A stretch of 40,878 nucleotides of DNA from Actinacidiphila paucisporea (GCF_900142575.1 NZ_FRBI01000011.1:155899-196776); one strand, 5' to 3'; numbered from the stretch's first letter, positions 7,340 to 21,539 are shown. A program made the numbers and translations. The notes: generated by a model from the letters alone, not told the origin.

Positions 7340-8548
7340 TCAGAACCGCGCCCGCCGGGACTCGCCGGCTGCGAGCCACACCCCGGCGGCGACCGCGCAG
7401 CCGGCGGCGAGGCCCGCCAGCGGGACCGCCAGGTGCCCGGCGAGCGTACAGAGCAGGACCGCGGCCGCACCGGCCGGCAGGACCAGGTGCTCGGCGAGAC
7501 CGTTCTTGAAGTGGCGCGTGTGCACCGCCCACACCATGAGCATGAAGATCGCGGTGGGCACGGTGACGCAAGCGGCCGCGGCCCGCGCCGAGATGTCCGC
7601 GTGGTGGGTGACCTGCTCCACCGCGACCTCGATGCCCGCACCGATCGCGGCGGCCGATGCCAGGACCGCGTAGTGGCTGTAACCCCACAGGAAGGCCCGC
7701 CTGCTGGACACCAGGTGCTCGTGGATGGGGACCGCGAAATAGCTCCAGAAGGCGGCGAAGACGATCAGCAGGCCGCCGACCGCGATGGGCAGCAGCAGGT
7801 CGAGCGCCGCCGACTCGTCCAGCGCGGACTGCACGGCGACCGTCGCCGCCGAGATGGTCTCGCCGAGCACGATGAGGGTGAACAGCCCGTAGCGCTCGGC
7901 GATGTGGTGCGGGTGCCAGGACGTCCGGTGATCGTGCTCCGCATAGGCCGGCACGGCCAGTTCCGCCACCACCAGCAGCAGGAACCCGCCCGTCCACAGC
8001 GCCCCGGGCAGCAAAAGCAGCCCCACCCAGGCGAGTTGCACGACGACGAGCCCGGCGGCGTACCGCAGGGCGGTCCTGCGTGCCGCACCGCGCTCGCCGC
8101 GCGCCGCCCGCAGCCACTGGCACGTCAGCGCCAGGCGCATGATGAGGTAGCCGACGACGGCGACCGTGTAGTCGGCGTGGTCGAAGGCCCGCGGCACCCC
8201 GGCCGCCAGCACCAGGACGCCCGACATCTGCACCAGCGTCGCGAGCCGGTAGGGGACGTCGTCGGTGTCGTACGCGGACGCGAACCAGGTGAAATTCACC
8301 CAGGCCCAGTAAATGGCGAAGAAGACCAGCAGATATCCGCTGATCCCGTGTCCGGGCTCCCCCCGCGCGAGCGCGTGCACCAGCTTCCCGCCCGCCTGCG
8401 AGACCGCCACGACGAAGCACAGGTCGAACAGCAGCTCCAGCGGTGTCGACGCCCGATGCGGCTCGGTCCTGCTCCGCGCCCTCATCGGCACCCGTACGGC
8501 GACCGCCCTGCCGTGGCCTGCCCCCGTCGGGGTGGTCATCTCGTCCAT
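7340..8548 (-). CDS. LtrA-family (low temperature requirement A) membrane protein
   Basis: A 402-residue polytopic protein with roughly ten or more hydrophobic helices. LtrA family hallmarks are present: PLELLFDLCFVVAVSQ near the N-terminus and the central ERYGLFTLIVLGETI motif, followed by YSHY. The family was named from a Listeria cold-growth locus; its biochemical activity is not established. ATG 8548 is used; ATG 8539 three codons later is equally possible. It is convergent with the methyltransferase gene and precedes no obvious partner. Confidence 0.88.
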   Translation of the reverse strand: MDEMTTPTGAGHGRAVAVRVPMRARSRTEPHRASTPLELLFDLCFVVAVSQAGGKLVHALARGEPGHGISGYLLVFFAIYWAWVNFTWFASAYDTDDVPYRLATLVQMSGVLVLAAGVPRAFDHADYTVAVVGYLIMRLALTCQWLRAARGERGAARRTALRYAAGLVVVQLAWVGLLLLPGALWTGGFLLLVVAELAVPAYAEHDHRTSWHPHHIAERYGLFTLIVLGETISAATVAVQSALDESAALDLLLPIAVGGLLIVFAAFWSYFAVPIHEHLVSSRRAFLWGYSHYAVLASAAAIGAGIEVAVEQVTHHADISARAAAACVTVPTAIFMLMVWAVHTRHFKNGLAEHLVLPAGAAAVLLCTLAGHLAVPLAGLAAGCAVAAGVWLAAGESRRARF

Positions 8549-8653
8549 GACGGGATTCTCGCCGACATCCCCGCGCGCACCCCGCAGGCCGGGAAGCCGC
8601 CGCCCGCGAAGGACCCGCCGCGACTCCCCGGCGCCACCCGGTGCCGCGCCGCG

Positions 8654-9394
8654 TCAGGTCCGGGCCAGGACGCAGAATTCGTGTCCTTCCGGGTCCGACA
8701 GGCAGGTCCAGGGGACGTCGCCCTGGCCGACGTCGAGGTCGGTGGCGCCGAGTGCGCGCAGCCGGGCCACCTCCGCCGCCTTGTCGTCGCCGGGGCTCGG
8801 CACCAGGTCGAGGTGGACGCGGTCCGGGACGGTCTTCGGGTCGGGGGAGCGGAGGAATTCGAGGTACGGGCCGGCGCCGGTGGGGGAGCGCAGGGCGGCC
8901 TGGTCGTCGGTCACCGTCTGCAGGGCCCAGTCCGTCGCCTCGTCCCAGAAGCGGGCCATGGCCCGCGGGTCCGCGCAGTCGACCACGACCGCGGCGACGG
9001 GCCCGGTGTCCCGGTAGGTCTCGCGGGGCTCGAGGACGCAGAATTCGTTGCCCTCGGGGTCGGCGAGCACCGTCCAGGGCACGTCGCCCTGGCCCACGTC
9101 GGCGTGCGTCGCGCCCAGCGACTCCAGCCGGGCGACCAGGGCGGCCTGGTGGGCCGCGGAGGTGGTGGCGAGGTCGATGTGCAGGCGGTTCTTCGTCGGC
9201 GTCTTGGCCTCCGGGACGGCGATGACGTCGATGCAGACGGTGGCCGGGTTACGCCAGTCGAAGCCGGCGGGTGTGGCGCTGGTCGCGCCGTGCCCGCCGG
9301 TGGAGGCGGTCCAGCCGAGCGCCTGCGCCCAGAACCGGCCGACCGCCAGGTCGTCACGGGCCTTGATGTTGACTTGCACGGGTCGCAGCGCCAT
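8654..9394 (-). CDS. Two-domain VOC (glyoxalase-like) protein
   Basis: A 246-residue protein made of two VOC modules, about residues 1-125 and 130-246, each ending in the same pattern: VGQGDVPW, then DPEGNEFCVLEP or DPEGHEFCVLAR. The repeat of LRLHIDL / VHLDLVP with metal-ligand-like His and Glu positions suggests an internal duplication. VOC proteins act as lyases, dioxygenases, isomerases or binding/resistance proteins, so no substrate is assigned. The ATG at 9394 lacks a ribosome site and has TAAGAT (9402-9407, minus strand) 7 nt upstream, so it may be leaderless. It is divergent from argC. Confidence 0.85.
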   Translation of the reverse strand: MALRPVQVNIKARDDLAVGRFWAQALGWTASTGGHGATSATPAGFDWRNPATVCIDVIAVPEAKTPTKNRLHIDLATTSAAHQAALVARLESLGATHADVGQGDVPWTVLADPEGNEFCVLEPRETYRDTGPVAAVVVDCADPRAMARFWDEATDWALQTVTDDQAALRSPTGAGPYLEFLRSPDPKTVPDRVHLDLVPSPGDDKAAEVARLRALGATDLDVGQGDVPWTCLSDPEGHEFCVLART

Positions 9395-9425
9395 GCCGGT
9401 GATCTTAGGCGCACACCGGACGAAC

Positions 9426-10508
<1,083 letters not shown>

Positions 10509-10626
10509 GCGACGCGTGCGCGGCGTCAGGGCCGCGGACGACAGCGAGATCTGCGGCCCGCCGCCGGACGGGCGGCCATGGGACCACCGCCCCCGCGGCA
10601 GCCACGGGCGAGAACAGGAGACAAGC

Positions 10627-11778
10627 ATGAGCGTGACCGCAGCGAAAGGATTCCAGGCGGCGGGCATCGCCGCCGGGATCAAGGCGAACGGCAACCCGGA
10701 CCTGGCCCTGGTGGTCAACTCGGGTCCGCGCCGCGCCGCCGCGGGCGTCTTCACCTCCAACCGGGTGAAGGCCGCGCCCGTGCTGTGGTCGGAGCAGGTG
10801 CTCAAGGGCGGGGCGGTGACCGCCGTCGTCCTCAACTCCGGCGGCGCCAACGCCTGCACGGGACCGCAGGGCTTCCAGGACACGCACGCCACCGCCGAGC
10901 GGGTCGCCGAGGTGCTCGGCCACAGCGCGGGCGAGGTCGCGGTGGCCTCCACCGGCCTGATCGGCGTACTGCTGCCGATGGACAAGCTGCTGCCGGGCAT
11001 CGGGCTGGCCGCGGCCGAGCTGTCCGAGCACGGCGGCGAGAAGGCCGCCATCGCCATCAAGACCACCGACACCGTCCACAAGACGGCCGTCGTCGAGAAC
11101 GGCGGATGGCGGGTCGGCGGCATGGCCAAGGGCGCGGGGATGCTCGCGCCGGGCCTGGCCACCATGCTGGTGGTGCTCACCACCGACGCCGACGCGGACG
11201 CCCCGACGCTGGACAAGGCGCTGCGGGACGCCACCCGGGTGACCTTCGACCGGGCAGACTCCGACGGCTGCATGTCGACCAACGACACCGTGCTGCTGCT
11301 GGCCTCGGGTGCCTCCGGCGTCACCCCCGCCTACGACGACCTCGCCGACGCGGTCCGCACCGTCTGCGCCGACCTGGCCAGGCAGCTGATCGGGGACGCG
11401 GAGGGCGCGAGCAAGGACATCAGGATCGAGGTGGTGAACGCCGCCACCGAGGACGAGGCGGTCGACGTCGGCCGCGCCATCTCCCGCAGCAACCTGCTCA
11501 AGTGCGCCATCCACGGCGAGGACCCCAACTGGGGCCGGGTGCTGTCCGCGATCGGCACCACGTCCGCCGCCTTCGAGCCGGACCGGCTCGGCGTCGCCAT
11601 CAACGGTGTGTGGGTGTGCAGGAACGGTTCGGTCGGCGAGGACCGCGACCTGGTCGACATGCGCTTCCGGGAGGTCGTGATCACCGCCGACCTGGCCGCC
11701 GGCGACGCGTCCGCGGTCATCTGGACCAACGACCTCACCGCCGACTACGTCCACGAGAACAGCGCGTACAGCTCATGA
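10627..11778 (+). CDS. argJ: Bifunctional glutamate N-acetyltransferase / ornithine acetyltransferase
   Basis: 383 residues, the normal ArgJ length. ArgJ recycles the acetyl group from N-acetylornithine to glutamate, giving the cyclic arginine pathway. The precursor cuts itself before a conserved threonine: here Thr179 in [15 protein letters not shown], which becomes the N-terminal nucleophile of the beta chain. ATG 10627 is chosen because AGGAGA precedes it and it matches the family N-terminus. The stop overlaps the argB start (ATGA), indicating translational coupling. Confidence 0.96.
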   Translation: MSVTAAKGFQAAGIAAGIKANGNPDLALVVNSGPRRAAAGVFTSNRVKAAPVLWSEQVLKGGAVTAVVLNSGGANACTGPQGFQDTHATAERVAEVLGHSAGEVAVASTGLIGVLLPMDKLLPGIGLAAAELSEHGGEKAAIAIKTTDTVHKTAVVENGGWRVGGMAKGAGMLAPGLATMLVVLTTDADADAPTLDKALRDATRVTFDRADSDGCMSTNDTVLLLASGASGVTPAYDDLADAVRTVCADLARQLIGDAEGASKDIRIEVVNAATEDEAVDVGRAISRSNLLKCAIHGEDPNWGRVLSAIGTTSAAFEPDRLGVAINGVWVCRNGSVGEDRDLVDMRFREVVITADLAAGDASAVIWTNDLTADYVHENSAYSS

Positions 11779-12709
11779 CCGCCCGCAAGCACTCCGCCCT
11801 GCCGAAAGCCCAGGTGCTCATCGAGGCGCTGCCCTGGCTGACCCGGCACAACGGCCGCGTCGTGGTGATCAAGTTCGGCGGCAACGCCATGGTCGACGAG
11901 GAGCTGAAGGCCGCCTTCGCGCAGGACGTGGTCTTCCTGCGGCAGGCCGGCCTCAAGCCGGTCGTCGTGCACGGCGGCGGCCCGCAGATCAACGCGGCCC
12001 TCGACCGGCACGGCCTGGTCAGCGAGTTCAAGGCCGGGCTGCGGGTCACCACGCCCGAGGCGATGGACGTGGTCCGCATGGTGCTGGCCGGACAGGTGCA
12101 GCGCGAGCTGGTCGGGTTGCTCAACCAGCACGGCCCGCTGGCGGTCGGCCTGACCGGCGAGGACGCCCACACCATCACCGCGGTCAAGCACTTCCCGACC
12201 ATCGACGGGGAGCTGGTCGACATCGGGCGGGTCGGCGAGATCACCGGCATCGACACCGGCGCGATCGAGGCGCTGCTCGCGGACGGGCGTATCCCGGTGA
12301 TCTCCTCGATCGCCCGCGCCGCCGACGACGGGCACGTCTACAACGTCAACGCCGACACCGCCGCCGCCGCACTGGCCGCCGCGCTGGGCGCCGAGACGCT
12401 GATGGTGCTCACCGACGTCGAGGGGCTGTACGAGGACTGGCCGCACAGCGACGACGTGATCAGCAGGCTCACCGCCACCGAGCTGGAGAAGCTGCTGCCC
12501 GACCTGTCCAGCGGCATGGTGCCCAAGATGCGCGGCTGCCTGTACGCCGTGCGCAACGGGGTACACACCGCCCGCGTCATCGACGGCCGGGTCCAGCACT
12601 CGATCCTGCTGGAGATCTTCACCGACGAGGGCATCGGCACGATGGTCGTCCCCGACGACCCGCAGGCAACCACGGCAGAGCACGTACCGGAGCAGGCAGG
12701 AGGAGCACG

Positions 12710-12713
<4 letters not shown>
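11775..12713 (+). CDS. argB: Acetylglutamate kinase
   Basis: A 312-residue amino acid kinase that phosphorylates N-acetylglutamate, the second and usually feedback-controlled step. Visible motifs are VIKFGGNAM (Lys33), [10 protein letters not shown], a nucleotide-site stretch [14 protein letters not shown], and VLTDVEGLY. An N-terminal helix ([13 protein letters not shown]) of the kind found in arginine-sensitive hexameric enzymes is present, so arginine inhibition is likely. The start overlaps the argJ stop by 4 bp, and the end overlaps the GTG of argD in the same manner. Confidence 0.96.
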
Positions 12714-14002
<1,289 letters not shown>

Positions 14003-14009
14003 CGCGACG

Positions 14010-14543
14010 ATGAGCGAGGCTCAGCAGCACGGCGGCGGCCAGGCCGTACCGCAGACCCGTACGGCCAGGCACCGCAGGATCGTGGACATCCTCGGCCGGC
14101 AGCCGGTGCGATCCCAGAGCCAGCTCGCCAAGCTGCTCGCCGACGACGGGCTGAGCGTCACCCAGGCGACGCTCAGCCGCGACCTGGACGAGCTGGGCGC
14201 GGTCAAGATCCGGACCAACGACGGCGAGCTGATCTACGCCGTCCCCTCCGAGGGCGGCTACCGCACCCCGCAGGCGCCGCTCGGCGAGTCCGTCAAGGAG
14301 GAGCGGATGCGGCGGCTGGCCGCCGAGCTGCTGATCTCCGCCGAGGCGTCGGCCAACCTGGTGGTGGTCCGCACCCCGCCGGGCGCCGCGCAGTTCCTCG
14401 CGTCGGCCGTCGACACCGCCGAGGTGCACGACATCCTCGGTACGATCGCCGGTGACGACACGGTCGTCCTGATCAGCCGGGACCCCGCCGGCGGCCAGAA
14501 GCTCGCCGACCACCTGCTGCGCCTCGCCCAGGGCGAGGTCTAG
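14010..14543 (+). CDS. argR: Arginine repressor
   Basis: A 177-residue ArgR/AhrC-type regulator. The winged-helix DNA-binding part (about residues 15-75) includes [19 protein letters not shown], the signature recognition helix. The C-terminal arginine-binding and trimerisation part carries [15 protein letters not shown] with the two conserved aspartates. ATG 14010 starts 7 bp after the argD stop. It would bind the ARG boxes seen before argC and argG, and so also its own operon. A 20-residue Gln/Gly-rich N-terminus precedes the family core. Confidence 0.96.
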   Translation: MSEAQQHGGGQAVPQTRTARHRRIVDILGRQPVRSQSQLAKLLADDGLSVTQATLSRDLDELGAVKIRTNDGELIYAVPSEGGYRTPQAPLGESVKEERMRRLAAELLISAEASANLVVVRTPPGAAQFLASAVDTAEVHDILGTIAGDDTVVLISRDPAGGQKLADHLLRLAQGEV

Positions 14544-14592
14544 CCACCCCTTCGCTCTCCATCCGACCTGCACGACACGCCGACCTGCCGTT

Positions 14593-14641
14593 TTGACGAA
14601 CCATACGGTGGAGTGCATAATTATGCTAGTCAGCGTATGCA
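14593..14641 (+). promoter_or_regulatory. argGH promoter with ARG box over the -10
   Basis: TTGACG (14593-14598), 17 bp and CATAAT (14616-14621) form the promoter. A perfect 12-bp palindrome, GCATAATTATGC (14615-14626), sits in an 18-bp ARG box (14612-14629) that by hand matches about 15 of 18 consensus positions. A further half-site TATGCAC lies at 14635-14641. ArgR bound here would cover the -10 and start site. Confidence 0.85.
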
Positions 14642-14657
14642 CCATAAGGAGAGACCC

Positions 14658-17302
<2,645 letters not shown>

Positions 17303-17305
17303 CGG

Positions 17306-17322
17306 CCGGGACTCAGTCCCGG
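17306..17322. terminator. Hairpin shared by convergent argH and lipoprotein gene
   Basis: CCGGGAC-TCA-GTCCCGG is a perfect 7-bp stem with a 3-nt loop. It starts 4 bp after argH and overlaps the last codons of the convergent lipoprotein gene, so it could terminate both transcripts. Confidence 0.6.
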
Positions 17323-18326
17323 TAGACGGCGGGAGGCGGCCCGAAGGTGGTGCCGTCTCCCAGCCATGTCTGCGCCAGCCGTTGGAGCGAGCCGTCCTGC
17401 CGCATCCGCTCCAGGACGGCGTTGACGAACCGCACGAAGTCGATCTGGCCGGGCTGCATGGCGATGCCGTGCGGCTCGGCGGTGAAGCGCGGGCCGATCA
17501 GCCGGGTGTTCGGGTCCTGCCGCTGCAGCCCGATCAGGATGGTGTCGTCGGTGGAGACCGCGTCCACCTGGCCCAGCTGCATCAGCATCAGGCAGTCCGT
17601 CCAGTCCTTGACGCCCACCGGGACCACCGGGTGGTCCTTGAGCCCTTTGAGGGTGTCGATGGAGGTCGTGCCGGACGCCGCGCAGACCTTCCTGCCCGCC
17701 AGGTCGGCGACGGACCTGGCGGTCGACCTTTTCGGCACCAGCACCCGCTGGCCCGCGTCCATGTAGTCGCTGGAGAAGGCGACGCTCTTCCACCGCCGGC
17801 AGTTCACCGTCATCGAGTCGATGACGATGTCGACCGGGTCCTTCTGCAGCAGCACCGGGATGCGCTGGGCGGAGGTGACGGTGCGGAACTCGATGTGGTC
17901 GGGGCTGCCGAACAATGCGGTCGAGATCCGCTTCAGCAGCTGGATCTCGTAGCCGTCGAGCTGCCCGGTCAGCGGGTCGCGGTAGCCGAACAGGTACGAG
18001 TTCTGGTCCACCCCGGCGATCAGCCGGCCGCGGGCCACGATCGCGGCCATCGTCGACTTCGCCGGCATCCGCCCCGGCTGCGGCAGCGCCCCGGCCGGCC
18101 GGTAGCTCTCCGGGGTGGCGCCGCACGGCGGGTCGTCCGCCGGCCGCGCGGAGGTCGGCGGGACCGTGGGGGCGGCGGTCGGGTGGCCGCCCGCCGCCGC
18201 TTCGCCGCCCGAGGTACAGCCCGTCAGCAGCAGCGCGGCGACGGCCGCCAGGGCCGCCAGGGCCGTCCCGTACCGTAAGCCATCGCGCACCGCAGGCCCC
18301 CTGACACCAGGTCTCGTCCCGTGCAA
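17313..18326 (-). CDS. Solute-binding lipoprotein (SBP_bac_3 type, amino-acid-like)
   Basis: A 337-residue extracytoplasmic binding protein. The signal peptide ends in the lipobox LLTGC with Cys37 as the lipidated residue; a Pro/Thr/Ala-rich linker follows. The mature part resembles GluB/polar-amino-acid binding proteins (GYEIQLLKRISTALFG, DPVDIVIDSMTV, FSSDYMDAGQRVLV, CAASGTTSIDTLKG). No permease or ATPase gene adjoins it, so the partner transporter must lie elsewhere or it may act as a sensor. It lies 75 bp downstream of the PlsC gene on the same strand and may be cotranscribed. The ligand is not certain. Confidence 0.85.
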   Translation of the reverse strand: MHGTRPGVRGPAVRDGLRYGTALAALAAVAALLLTGCTSGGEAAAGGHPTAAPTVPPTSARPADDPPCGATPESYRPAGALPQPGRMPAKSTMAAIVARGRLIAGVDQNSYLFGYRDPLTGQLDGYEIQLLKRISTALFGSPDHIEFRTVTSAQRIPVLLQKDPVDIVIDSMTVNCRRWKSVAFSSDYMDAGQRVLVPKRSTARSVADLAGRKVCAASGTTSIDTLKGLKDHPVVPVGVKDWTDCLMLMQLGQVDAVSTDDTILIGLQRQDPNTRLIGPRFTAEPHGIAMQPGQIDFVRFVNAVLERMRQDGSLQRLAQTWLGDGTTFGPPPAVYRD

Positions 18327-18401
18327 CGGACGACGCCGGGGATCTTCCCGCGGTTCCGCACGCCGAACCGTATCGGCGGTGTGCGGGCGCGCTTGCCGGT
18401 G

Positions 18402-19088
18402 TCAGGCGGCCTTGGCCTTGGTGGCGTAGATGTCCACGTACTCCTGGCCGCCGAGCCGCATGACCTCGCTCATCACCTCGTCGGTGACCGCCCGCAGCAC
18501 GTAGCGGTCGCGGTCCATGCCCTCGTAGCGGGCGAATTCCAGCGGGCGGCCGAAGCGGATGGTGACCGGGGCGATCCGCAGCATGCCCGAGCCGCCGGGC
18601 TGCACCTTGTCGGTGCCGATCATCGCGAACGGCACCACGGGGGCGCCGGTCATCAGGGCCAGCCGGGCGACACCGGTACGGCCGCGGTAGAGGCGGCCGT
18701 CGGGGGAGCGGGTGCCCTCGGGGTAGATGCCGAAGATCCGGCCCTCCTCCAGCACCCGGCGGCCGGTCATCAGCGCGGCCACCCCGCCGTGCCCGCCGTC
18801 CCGGTCCACGGGGATCATGCCGCAGGTGGTGAAGAACCACGCCATCAGTCGGCCCTTGACGCCCTTGCCCGTGACGTACTCGTCCTTGCCGATGAAGTAG
18901 ACCTGCCGCTCCACCACCAGGGACAGGAACAGCGAGTCGACGAAGGTGACGTGATTGCCCGCCACGATCACCGGGCCGTCGCCCGGGATGTTCGCCACGC
19001 CCTCGACCCGGGGGCGGTACAGGACCCGCATCAGCAGTCCGAGAATCGCCTTGAGCACGCTGCGGGACAACGCATTCCTCCGGTTCAC
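18402..19088 (-). CDS. 1-acyl-sn-glycerol-3-phosphate acyltransferase family protein
   Basis: A 228-residue PlsC-family acyltransferase. The catalytic HxxxxD box is NHVTFVDS (His46, Asp51) and the phosphate/acceptor motif is YPEGTRS (residues 122-128); an N-terminal hydrophobic helix (LKAILGLLMRVLY) suggests membrane association. It likely acylates lysophosphatidate in phospholipid synthesis, but actinobacteria have several PlsC paralogues with differing acceptors. The 251 bp upstream to the divergent sigma factor gene contain one hairpin repeat element and otherwise nothing I recognise. Confidence 0.88.
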   Translation of the reverse strand: MNRRNALSRSVLKAILGLLMRVLYRPRVEGVANIPGDGPVIVAGNHVTFVDSLFLSLVVERQVYFIGKDEYVTGKGVKGRLMAWFFTTCGMIPVDRDGGHGGVAALMTGRRVLEEGRIFGIYPEGTRSPDGRLYRGRTGVARLALMTGAPVVPFAMIGTDKVQPGGSGMLRIAPVTIRFGRPLEFARYEGMDRDRYVLRAVTDEVMSEVMRLGGQEYVDIYATKAKAA

Positions 19089-19140
19089 GCGGTGGGGCGG
19101 CCGGACCTACCGGTCCGTATGTACACGAGGACGATACTTC

Positions 19141-19175
19141 TTCCTCCGGAGCTTCGCCTGGGAGGTACCCCCAAG
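19141..19175 (-). repeat. Dispersed hairpin repeat, copy A
   Basis: On the minus strand this reads GGGGGTACC, then a CCTCC / GGAGG stem around AGGCGAAGCTC. The same element occurs at 31831-31860 in plus orientation with CCCCC / GGGGG in place of CCTCC / GGAGG. It lies in the upstream region of the PlsC gene. Confidence 0.75.
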
Positions 19176-19339
19176 GGGGGCCCGCACGTCGGGTCCGGAG
19201 CCGGCGGCACCGGTGCCGGATCGCGAGGGCCGCCGGGACTCGTGAACCGTGCGCCGGCCGTGCACTCCATGAGGTGAATACGGCCGCGCCGGGCGACCTT
19301 CCGGCGCGGCCGGCACGCGCGGGCGGATATGCACGGGGC

Positions 19340-19882
19340 ATGCCCGTATCCCTGGACGCCGCCGCCCTGCCCGCCGGTTTCGCCGCCCTGCTGGCCGCCG
19401 AGGCCGCCGCCTACGCGCTGCCCGGCACCGGCGAGGAGGCCGCCGACCTCGAACAGGCCGTGTGGCTGCGGCTGCTGGAGCGCGACGGGCCGCCCGCCGA
19501 CCCGGCCGGCTGGACGCGGGCCGCGGTGCGCGCCGAGGCGCTGGGCGCCGACGTGCGGCGGCGCTGCGAGCGGCCCTACGCCGACCAGGACGCGGGACCG
19601 CCGCCGCGGTCGCCGCACCGGGCCGGGGACGTCGAGGACCGGGTCATCGCGGCCGACGCCCAGCACGCGGTCCTGGCGGCGGTCCCCGCGCTGCCGGGGC
19701 GCTGCCCGGAGCTGGTGCGCGCCCTGTTGTCCGGTTCCGACCGCACATACCGGGAAATCTCCCAGGAGTTGGGAATCTCACAGGGAAGTCTGGGACCGCT
19801 GCGCTCGCGCTGTCTCGGCTGTCTTCGATCCATGGTGAATTCGAGGGTTGGAGCCCCGGTGGGACGGGGTAATGCACGGTAA
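19340..19882 (+). CDS. Small sigma-70 family (ECF-like) sigma factor
   Basis: About 180 residues. A short region 2-like segment (DLEQAVWLRLLERDG, then WTRAAVRAEA) is followed by a clear region 4 helix-turn-helix: RTYREISQELGISQGSLGPLRSRCLGCL. It probably directs RNA polymerase to a small regulon; no anti-sigma gene adjoins. ATG 19340 is chosen with GGGG just upstream; GTG 19274 in frame would add 22 Pro/Ala-rich residues. Region 4 ends near the C-terminus, and the short region 2 leaves room for the alternative that this is a sigma-like regulator. Confidence 0.75.
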   Translation: MPVSLDAAALPAGFAALLAAEAAAYALPGTGEEAADLEQAVWLRLLERDGPPADPAGWTRAAVRAEALGADVRRRCERPYADQDAGPPPRSPHRAGDVEDRVIAADAQHAVLAAVPALPGRCPELVRALLSGSDRTYREISQELGISQGSLGPLRSRCLGCLRSMVNSRVGAPVGRGNAR

Positions 19883-19912
19883 ACAGTCAGCGGCGGTGGG
19901 CACCTTCGGCAC

Positions 19913-19946
19913 GCCTGGACGGGTCTGACACGGGTTCCGCCCAGGC
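19913..19946 (+). terminator. Hairpin after sigma factor gene
   Basis: GCCTGGACGG pairs with CCGCCCAGGC (one mismatch) around a 14-nt loop, 30 bp after the sigma factor stop codon. It is a plausible terminator. The rest of the 205-bp gap to the next gene shows nothing recognisable. Confidence 0.45.
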
Positions 19947-20087
19947 GGGACCGCACCGGAATGTTTGTGCGATCATCGGCGCCACGGAGGCGGCGCATAC
20001 CCGCACCAACTCCGGTCAGGCACACGTCCCGGGCACACACCTCACCCTCAAGCTGCCCGGACGGATTCGAAGGGGAGGCCTGCGCGC

Positions 20088-20594
20088 ATGGGCATGAGCG
20101 TGACCATCTCTACGGCGGAGTCGAGCGACGCCGAGAAGATCCTGAAACTCCAGTACCTCTGCTACCAGAGCGAAGCCGAGCTGTACGGCGACTACAGCAT
20201 CGAACCGCTGACCCAGACCCTGGAGAACCTGCGCGCCGAACTGTCCGAGGGGTACGTGCTGGTGGCACGCCTCGGCGAGGAGGTCGTGGGTTCCGTACGC
20301 GGTGCCGTCGACGACGACGGCACCGCCAGGATCGGCAAGCTGATCGTGCATCCGCGCCTGCAGCGGCACGGCCTCGGCGGGCGGCTGCTGCGCGCCGTCG
20401 AGGTCCGGCTCGCGGCCGAGGCGGAGGCCAAGCGGTACCGGTTGTTCACCGGCCACCGCAGCGAGGTCAACCTGCGGATGTACCGCAAGCTCGGCTACCA
20501 GCAGGTCGGTGTCGCCGAGCCGGTCAGCCGCAGGCTGAGCCTGGTCACCATGGAGAAGGCCGCGGAACCGACGCATTACGCCGCCACCGCGTGA
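20088..20594 (+). CDS. GNAT family N-acetyltransferase
   Basis: A 168-residue GNAT enzyme. Motif A is visible as IGKLIVHPRLQRHGLGGRLLRAVE, with the R/Q-x-x-G-x-G/A acetyl-CoA loop, followed by RLFTGHRSEVNLRMYRKLGYQ, where the Asn and Tyr positions are typical. The substrate is unknown. ATG 20088 is preferred (GGGGAGG 9 nt upstream); ATG 20094 is the only near alternative. It runs convergent to the membrane protein gene at 20657 and shares a hairpin with it. Confidence 0.87.
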   Translation: MGMSVTISTAESSDAEKILKLQYLCYQSEAELYGDYSIEPLTQTLENLRAELSEGYVLVARLGEEVVGSVRGAVDDDGTARIGKLIVHPRLQRHGLGGRLLRAVEVRLAAEAEAKRYRLFTGHRSEVNLRMYRKLGYQQVGVAEPVSRRLSLVTMEKAAEPTHYAATA

Positions 20595-20616
20595 GCGTCA
20601 GCCGCCTGAGTTCCAC

Positions 20617-20643
20617 CCGCCCGGGCGCCACCGGCCCGGGCGG
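20617..20643. terminator. Bidirectional hairpin terminator
   Basis: CCGCCCGGGC and GCCCGGGCGG make a perfect 10-bp stem with a 7-nt loop in the 62-bp gap between convergent genes, so it can serve both strands. Confidence 0.75.
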
Positions 20644-20656
20644 CACCGCCTGACCG

Positions 20657-21178
20657 TCACGGCCGGGGCGCGGCACCTTCGGGGGTGCCGCTCTCCGGCC
20701 GTCCGGCCCTGCGCAGCCACAACAGGCCCATGACCGGCAGGATCAGCGGCAGGAAGACGTAGCCGACGCCGAAGTCGGACCAGACGGTCTGGTCGGGGAA
20801 GGCCGAGGAGTCCGCCAGGGTCAGGACGCCGACCGCGATCACCCCGAGCAGTTCCGCGGAACAGGACACCAGCGCCACCTTGCGGGCCTGCTCGCCGCCC
20901 CGCCACAGCGCGACGGTGATCACCGCGTAGACCACGCCGGCCGCGAGCGAGAGCAGGTACGCCAGCGGCGCGTCGGAGAACTTGGTGCTGATCTGCACGA
21001 TCGAGCGGGACAGCGCGGCCACCGTGAAGACACCGTAGAACCACAGCAGCAGCCGCCCGGGCCCCTGCCCGAGCCGGGTGCCGCCGGGCTCGGCGGTCGT
21101 GCCCGCCGCCGCGTCCGGTGTCTGCCGCTGTGCCATCGCCGTGTCCTCCGTGCCGTCCGCGGTGCTGTCCTCAGCCAT
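20657..21178 (-). CDS. Four-helix integral membrane protein, unknown function
   Basis: About 173 residues. After a charged, Thr/Ala/Asp-rich N-terminus come four hydrophobic segments: LLLWFYGVFTVAAL, YLLSLAAGVVYAVITVAL, LVSCSAELLGVIAVGVLTLA and VFLPLILPVMGLLWL. No enzymatic motif is visible. ATG 21178 overlaps the end of the upstream gene by 8 bp, implying coupled translation with the other four-helix protein; ATG 21136 is an alternative. The two probably work together, perhaps as a small membrane complex, but this is inferred only from coupling. Confidence 0.75.
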   Translation of the reverse strand: MAEDSTADGTEDTAMAQRQTPDAAAGTTAEPGGTRLGQGPGRLLLWFYGVFTVAALSRSIVQISTKFSDAPLAYLLSLAAGVVYAVITVALWRGGEQARKVALVSCSAELLGVIAVGVLTLADSSAFPDQTVWSDFGVGYVFLPLILPVMGLLWLRRAGRPESGTPEGAAPRP

Positions 21179-21539
21179 GTCCGGCTCCCCAGATCTCGTG
21201 CAGCCGCAGTTCGAGCACGGCCAGGATGACACCGCCGGCCGCCACGATCGCCGAGCCCCAGCGGCTGCGCTCGGCCAGCGACATGAAGGCCGCCGCCGGG
21301 ATGGTGCAGGCGGCGCCGATCTGGTAGCCGACGAAGACGGCCACCCCGTGGTCGGGGCGGTCGCCGTGTCCGAGCCGCACCAGTGCCACCACCAGCTGGA
21401 CCAGCGCGGCGAGGGTCACCACCGCCATGCCGATGAAGTGCCAGTCGTTGGTCGGCTCGTCACGGTACGCGGCAAGGCCGCACCACGCCGCGAGCAGCAG
21501 CGCTGTGACCGTGACCGTGAGGGTGACCGCGTCGAGCAT
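21171..21539 (-). CDS. Small four-helix membrane protein, unknown function
   Basis: A 122-residue protein that is almost entirely four hydrophobic helices: LTVTVTALLLAAWCGLAAY, FIGMAVVTLAALVQLVVALV, VFVGYQIGAACTIPAAAFM and AIVAAGGVILAVLELRL, with short polar loops. It is the first gene of a two-gene leftward unit with the membrane protein at 20657. I do not recognise a functional family. Confidence 0.75.
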   Translation of the reverse strand: MLDAVTLTVTVTALLLAAWCGLAAYRDEPTNDWHFIGMAVVTLAALVQLVVALVRLGHGDRPDHGVAVFVGYQIGAACTIPAAAFMSLAERSRWGSAIVAAGGVILAVLELRLHEIWGAGHG

